Under the pieces are notes generated by a model. It had not been told where the DNA came from, searched no databases, and saw only the letters and a program-made list of their open reading frames with translations. The translations under genes were made by a program, and so were the position numbers. From positions 1 to 64,000 of the forward strand of contig NZ_WJIC01000018.1 in NCBI RefSeq assembly GCF_009649815.1: a DNA stretch of 64,000 bases. Direction: 5' to 3'. Positions within the stretch are counted from its first letter, which is position 1. The number at the start of each line of letters is the position of its first letter. Source of the DNA: Nocardia sp. SYP-A9097. Lineage in GTDB: Bacteria > Actinomycetota > Actinomycetes > Mycobacteriales > Mycobacteriaceae. Below are positions 60,829 to 64,000 of this stretch, piece by piece.

Positions 60829-61995
60829 TCATTCGCGCACATCTTCCCACCACGTATCCCCTGATGGGAGCCCAATCGGGTCGATCCGCTGTCCCGGCTT
60901 GGGCACGGCGACCGTGGTCTCCGCGTCGCGAGCCGCCGCGACCATCCGGCGAACCGGCTCCGACCAGCCGTGGAAGGCCAGATTGAAGGTTGCCCAATGA
61001 ATGGGAACCAAAACCCCGTATCCGGGATCGCCGACACACAGATCGGCGTGTGCGCGCACCGCCTCCTCAGGATTCATATGCACGTCCGGCCAGTGCCGGT
61101 CGTAGGCGCCGATGGGAAGGAGAGTCAGATCGAAGGGGCCCAGCCGCGCGCCCGCCTCCGCGAACGCCTTGGTGTACCCGGTATCGCCGCCGAAGTAGAC
61201 CCGGCGGGTCGGACCGGCGATGGACCAGGACGCCCACAGCGTGGTGTTGCGCACCAGACCGCGACCGGAGAAGTGCCTGGCCTCGGAGCAGGTGATGACC
61301 AGATCGGTACCGTCGGCGTGCGCGCGCTCCACTTCGGAGAGGGAAACCGAAGAGCCCCAATCCAATTCGACAATGCGCTCGGTGGGCACATCCCAGTGCC
61401 GCAGGTGCGCGCCGATGCCGATGGGCACGATGAAGACCGCGTCCTGGGTTTGCACCAGCGCCTCGACGGTGTCGCGGTCCAAATGGTCGTAGTGGTCGTG
61501 CGAGATGAGCACCGCGTCCACCCGCGGCAATGCTTCCAAGGGTGTGGGCACCGGATGCAGCCGCGCCGGACCGACCAGCGACGACGGCGAAACCCGTTCA
61601 CTCCATACCGGATCGGTGAGCACCCGGTAGCCATCCACCTCGACCAGGCAGCTGGCATGCCCATACCAGGTGACCGCGAGATCGGCGGGCTGCTCCGGTA
61701 CGACGGGCGTCTCGAGCGGGATCCGCCCCGGCGGCCTACCCGTATTGCTTTGTGTCAGAAGCTGATACAGCAACTCCAGCCCGGAACCGGTGAGCTGTGA
61801 ACTCGGTTCGGTGTTGTGGAATTGGTTGTTCCGATAGGTTGTCGCCCCGGTCGCGGTGGGCGCGATCGCAGTGATCGACGCGCCGATGGCCTTGGGGATA
61901 CCCCATGCCGCCCGCACCACCCAGGAGATTCCGAACGCACCCGCAGCCATACCAGCCAGTCTCCGCGCATTCGCGCCCACGCGCTCGCCGTTCAT
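60829..61995 (-). CDS. MBL-fold metallo-hydrolase (NAPE-PLD-like)
   Basis: 388 residues. An N-terminal segment is followed by the beta-lactamase-fold domain: VTWYGHASCLVEVDGYRVLT, the metal motif LISHDHYDHLD (HxHxDH), EARHFSGRG, YFGGDTGYTKAF and a final IHWATFNLAFHGWSEP with the last metal-binding histidine. The layout matches bacterial relatives of NAPE-hydrolysing phospholipase D and lactonase-like proteins. The upstream enoyl-CoA hydratase stop overlaps its ATG by 4 bases, so they are coupled. Substrate probably a phospholipid or acyl compound. Confidence 0.88.
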   Translation of the reverse strand: MNGERVGANARRLAGMAAGAFGISWVVRAAWGIPKAIGASITAIAPTATGATTYRNNQFHNTEPSSQLTGSGLELLYQLLTQSNTGRPPGRIPLETPVVPEQPADLAVTWYGHASCLVEVDGYRVLTDPVWSERVSPSSLVGPARLHPVPTPLEALPRVDAVLISHDHYDHLDRDTVEALVQTQDAVFIVPIGIGAHLRHWDVPTERIVELDWGSSVSLSEVERAHADGTDLVITCSEARHFSGRGLVRNTTLWASWSIAGPTRRVYFGGDTGYTKAFAEAGARLGPFDLTLLPIGAYDRHWPDVHMNPEEAVRAHADLCVGDPGYGVLVPIHWATFNLAFHGWSEPVRRMVAAARDAETTVAVPKPGQRIDPIGLPSGDTWWEDVRE

Positions 61996-62717
61996 CGACC
62001 CAGGAACCTCGCGGTGCGCTTCTCCGCCCGGGCCGCGCGCGCTTCCTGCGCGTCATCGCTGGCCCAGGCGGCGGCCAGGGCGGCCCGCTGTTCGGCGGTA
62101 TCGTCACCGCGGGTGCCGTCGTCATTGAAGACCAGCTTCATATGCCGCAGTGACAGCGGCGCGAGTTCGGCGATCTGTTTGGCCCACATCTGCGCGTCGG
62201 CGAGCGTGCCGATCTTATTGGCGAAGCCGAAGTTGTAGGCATCCTCCACGGACACCCGCTCCGCACCCAGCAGAATGGTGCGGGCCGGACCCGGACCGAT
62301 CAGCGAGGATAGTCGCCGCACCGTCCAACGATCCACGGAGATACCGAGTTTCGCGGCCGGAATGGCAATGAACGAATCCGGGCTCATCACCCGCAGGTCC
62401 GAGGCGATGGCCATTTGCACGCCCGCGCCGAGTGCACCGCCGTTGATGGCGGAGATCACCGGCACCGGGGCGGTCTCGATGCTGCGCAGCATGCCCAGCA
62501 GTGCGCTCAGGAAACTGTCCGAATACACCCCATCCAGATCCGCGCCCGCGCTGAACAGTGGGCCCGCACCGGTCAGCACGATCACCCGAGCCGACCGTGC
62601 GGCCTCCTCGATCGCGTCGCGCAACAGCCTCACGAGTTCCTCGTTGAGCGCGTTCCGCCGTTCTGGACGCTGCAATTCGATGGTGACGACGTCCCCATCG
62701 CGACTTACTCCGAGCAT
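61992..62717 (-). CDS. Enoyl-CoA hydratase/isomerase family protein
   Basis: 241 residues. Crotonase fold landmarks: LQRPERRNALNEELVRLLRD, oxyanion-hole AGPLFSAGADLDG and INGGALGAGVQMAIASDLRV, with the catalytic-glutamate region altered to KLGISVDRWTVRRLSSLIGP. Because the second catalytic Glu is not obvious, it may be an isomerase or hydrolase rather than a hydratase. First gene of a coupled pair with the MBL-fold hydrolase. Confidence 0.88.
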   Translation of the reverse strand: MLGVSRDGDVVTIELQRPERRNALNEELVRLLRDAIEEAARSARVIVLTGAGPLFSAGADLDGVYSDSFLSALLGMLRSIETAPVPVISAINGGALGAGVQMAIASDLRVMSPDSFIAIPAAKLGISVDRWTVRRLSSLIGPGPARTILLGAERVSVEDAYNFGFANKIGTLADAQMWAKQIAELAPLSLRHMKLVFNDDGTRGDDTAEQRAALAAAWASDDAQEARAARAEKRTARFLGR

Positions 62718-62745
62718 TTGTCCTTCCCCACTGTGCTACGTACCC

Positions 62746-63951
62746 ATGGACATGTTCACTGTAAGCGGGCGTACCGTCGGGTCCGTGACAGCAACACCCG
62801 ATGTCGACATCCTGGTGATCGGTGCGGGCCAGGCCGGATTATCGGTCGGGTACCACCTGCGCAGGCTCGGATTACGGCCCGAACAGGACTTTCTGATTGT
62901 CGATCACGCGCCGGGCGCGGGTGGGGCGTGGCAGTTCCGCTGGCCCTCTTTGACATTGAGCACAGTGAACCGGGTGCACGATCTGCCCGGTATGTCCTTT
63001 GCGGCGACACTGCCGGAGGGGTCGGAGAACGCGCAGGCGGCCACGGCGGTACCGCATTACTTCGAGTTGTACGAGAAGCGATTCGATCTGCGGGTGCATC
63101 GGCCGGTATCGGTGAGCGTGGTGTGCGATCGGGCTACGGCGGCGACCTGTCCGGATGCGGAGGTGGACGGGTTGTTGCATGCGGAGGTGCGGCCGATGAG
63201 CCTCGGCTACGCGGACCGGTCGGTCGTTGAACCGGTCGTGGACAGCGGTATTCGCACCCGCGGGCTCATCAATGCCACCGGAACCTGGGATAAGCCCTTC
63301 ATTCCGTTCTATCGCGGAGCCGACAGCTTTGCCGGACGGCAACTGCACGCACACGACTATCGGACCGCCGCCGAATTCGCGGGGAAACATGTGGTCGTGG
63401 TCGGCGGCGGTATCACCGCAATCCAACTGCTGGACGAGATTTCGCGGGTAACCGGTACCACCTGGGTCACCCGCCGCGAACCTGTCTTCCGCGACACCCA
63501 ATTTGGTCCCGACGCCGGACGCGCGGCCGTGGCCATGGTCGAGGACCGCGTCCGCCGCGGCCTCCCGCCCGGCTCGGTCGTCTCCGTGACCGGGCTGCCC
63601 GAAGACGATCGCGTCCGCGCCGCCCGCGCCCGCGGTGTGCTGGACCGCCACCCGATGTTCGATCACATTGAACCCAATGGAATCCGCTGGGCCGACGGCA
63701 CATTCGAGGAGGCCGACGTCATTCTCTGGGCGACCGGATTCCGCAGCTCCCTCGATCATCTGGCTCCACTGCGCCTGCGCGGGCCCGGCGGGGGCATCAC
63801 CATGACCGGGCAACTCGCCACCCAGGTGGCGTCGGACCCGCGTATTCATCTGATCGGCTACGGGCCCTCCGCGAGCACCATCGGCGCCAATCGCGCGGGC
63901 CGAGCCGCCGCGGTGGAACTCACCAAATATCTGGGGCTGCAAACGGATTGA
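62746..63951 (+). CDS. FAD-dependent NAD(P)-binding monooxygenase-like oxidoreductase
   Basis: 401 residues from ATG 62746; GTG 62785 is an alternative just before the conserved core. FAD motif GAGQAGLSVGYHLRR, an FMO-type fingerprint FAGRQLHAHDY (FxGxxxHxxxY) in place of the BVMO Trp form, and the NADP motif GGGITAIQ. It ends with a substrate-side ILWATGFRSSL motif. Probably hydroxylates or oxidises N/S groups or lipids. It diverges from the enoyl-CoA hydratase gene with a short 28-base gap. Confidence 0.88.
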   Translation: MDMFTVSGRTVGSVTATPDVDILVIGAGQAGLSVGYHLRRLGLRPEQDFLIVDHAPGAGGAWQFRWPSLTLSTVNRVHDLPGMSFAATLPEGSENAQAATAVPHYFELYEKRFDLRVHRPVSVSVVCDRATAATCPDAEVDGLLHAEVRPMSLGYADRSVVEPVVDSGIRTRGLINATGTWDKPFIPFYRGADSFAGRQLHAHDYRTAAEFAGKHVVVVGGGITAIQLLDEISRVTGTTWVTRREPVFRDTQFGPDAGRAAVAMVEDRVRRGLPPGSVVSVTGLPEDDRVRAARARGVLDRHPMFDHIEPNGIRWADGTFEEADVILWATGFRSSLDHLAPLRLRGPGGGITMTGQLATQVASDPRIHLIGYGPSASTIGANRAGRAAAVELTKYLGLQTD

Positions 63952-63954
63952 TCC

Positions 63955-64000
63955 CTACGAGGTGGCTCCCGGATTCGGGACGATACCGAAGCGGATCAGG
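63955..64000 (-). CDS. C-terminal end of an unidentified gene, truncated by window edge
   Basis: Reading leftward from the edge, the reverse strand is open as LIRFGIVPNPGATS and then TAG at 63957-63955. Short and unrecognised; it could be the tail of a regulator. Placed because it is convergent with the preceding gene at a plausible spacing. Confidence 0.35.
   Translation of the reverse strand, partial: LIRFGIVPNPGATS

Noticed and set aside
1..64000. CRISPR array, rRNA, IS element with transposase
   Set aside because: No regularly spaced repeats, no rRNA-like sequence and no transposase motif was recognised on either strand.

Overview
The window is high-GC DNA whose gene content points to a mycolic-acid actinobacterium, most likely Nocardia or a close relative. 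Indicators are several FadD-type acyl-CoA/acyl-AMP ligases, a WS/DGAT acyltransferase, four class B flavin monooxygenases, a GAP/Sap-type lipid-addressing membrane protein, a LigD with the Pol-PE-Lig order of mycobacteria, an Rv2326c/Rv2325c-like ECF transporter pair, a DUF222/HNH (13E12-type) gene and an MT0933-like antitoxin. The genus call is inference from gene content; no rRNA is present.

Layout. 1-6.8 kb: truncated DUF222/HNH gene, two acyl-CoA ligases and a Baeyer-Villiger-type monooxygenase (BVMO). 7.0-10.7 kb: tRNA-Arg(CCT) followed by an accessory-looking patch with a membrane-protein remnant, a 2H phosphoesterase overlapping an XRE/TPR regulator, and three tiny divergent genes. 10.7-15.8 kb: a TetR-SDR-ligase-BVMO operon behind a 35-nt perfect palindrome. 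15.6-18.55 kb: a decay zone with remnants of an SDR, an NDH-2-like oxidoreductase and a TPP enzyme, around an intact alpha/beta hydrolase with a divergent LysR regulator. 18.5-21.6 kb: an ECF42-like sigma factor with its DGPF partner, then a DHFR-like reductase divergent from a TetR gene.

21.6-26.4 kb: a compact four-gene DyP-peroxidase operon (ferredoxin-fold-like protein, DyP, GATase1-like protein, GAP-family membrane protein) divergent from an AraC regulator. 26.4-30.2 kb: an MmyB-type regulator, a histidine ammonia-lyase-family enzyme and an ATP-grasp ligase on one strand. 30.3-36.9 kb: SDR, M28 membrane peptidase, a broken NRPS, and a MarR/MFS efflux pair with a palindromic operator. 37-44.8 kb: housekeeping and lipid genes (ctaD, DUF1254 lipoprotein, F420-type oxidoreductase, 2OG-oxygenase-like protein, WS/DGAT, RluA-type pseudouridine synthase).

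45-64 kb: phosphodiesterase, AraC regulator, Uma2 nuclease, a second 480-residue BVMO, a DUF5919 regulator translationally coupled to an inositol-monophosphatase-family enzyme, a CDF metal exporter, the ECF transporter, a secreted protein, a secreted lipase, a YczE-like membrane protein, LigD, an antitoxin-like protein, an MBL-fold hydrolase with an enoyl-CoA hydratase, and an FMO-like oxidoreductase.

Themes: activation and oxidation of lipids or ketones (FadD, SDR, BVMO, EchA, lipase, WS/DGAT), and many small regulator-plus-enzyme modules with visible operators. The two modules that look least described are the DyP operon at 21.6-25.3 kb and the 2H-phosphoesterase/XRE-TPR locus beside tRNA-Arg.
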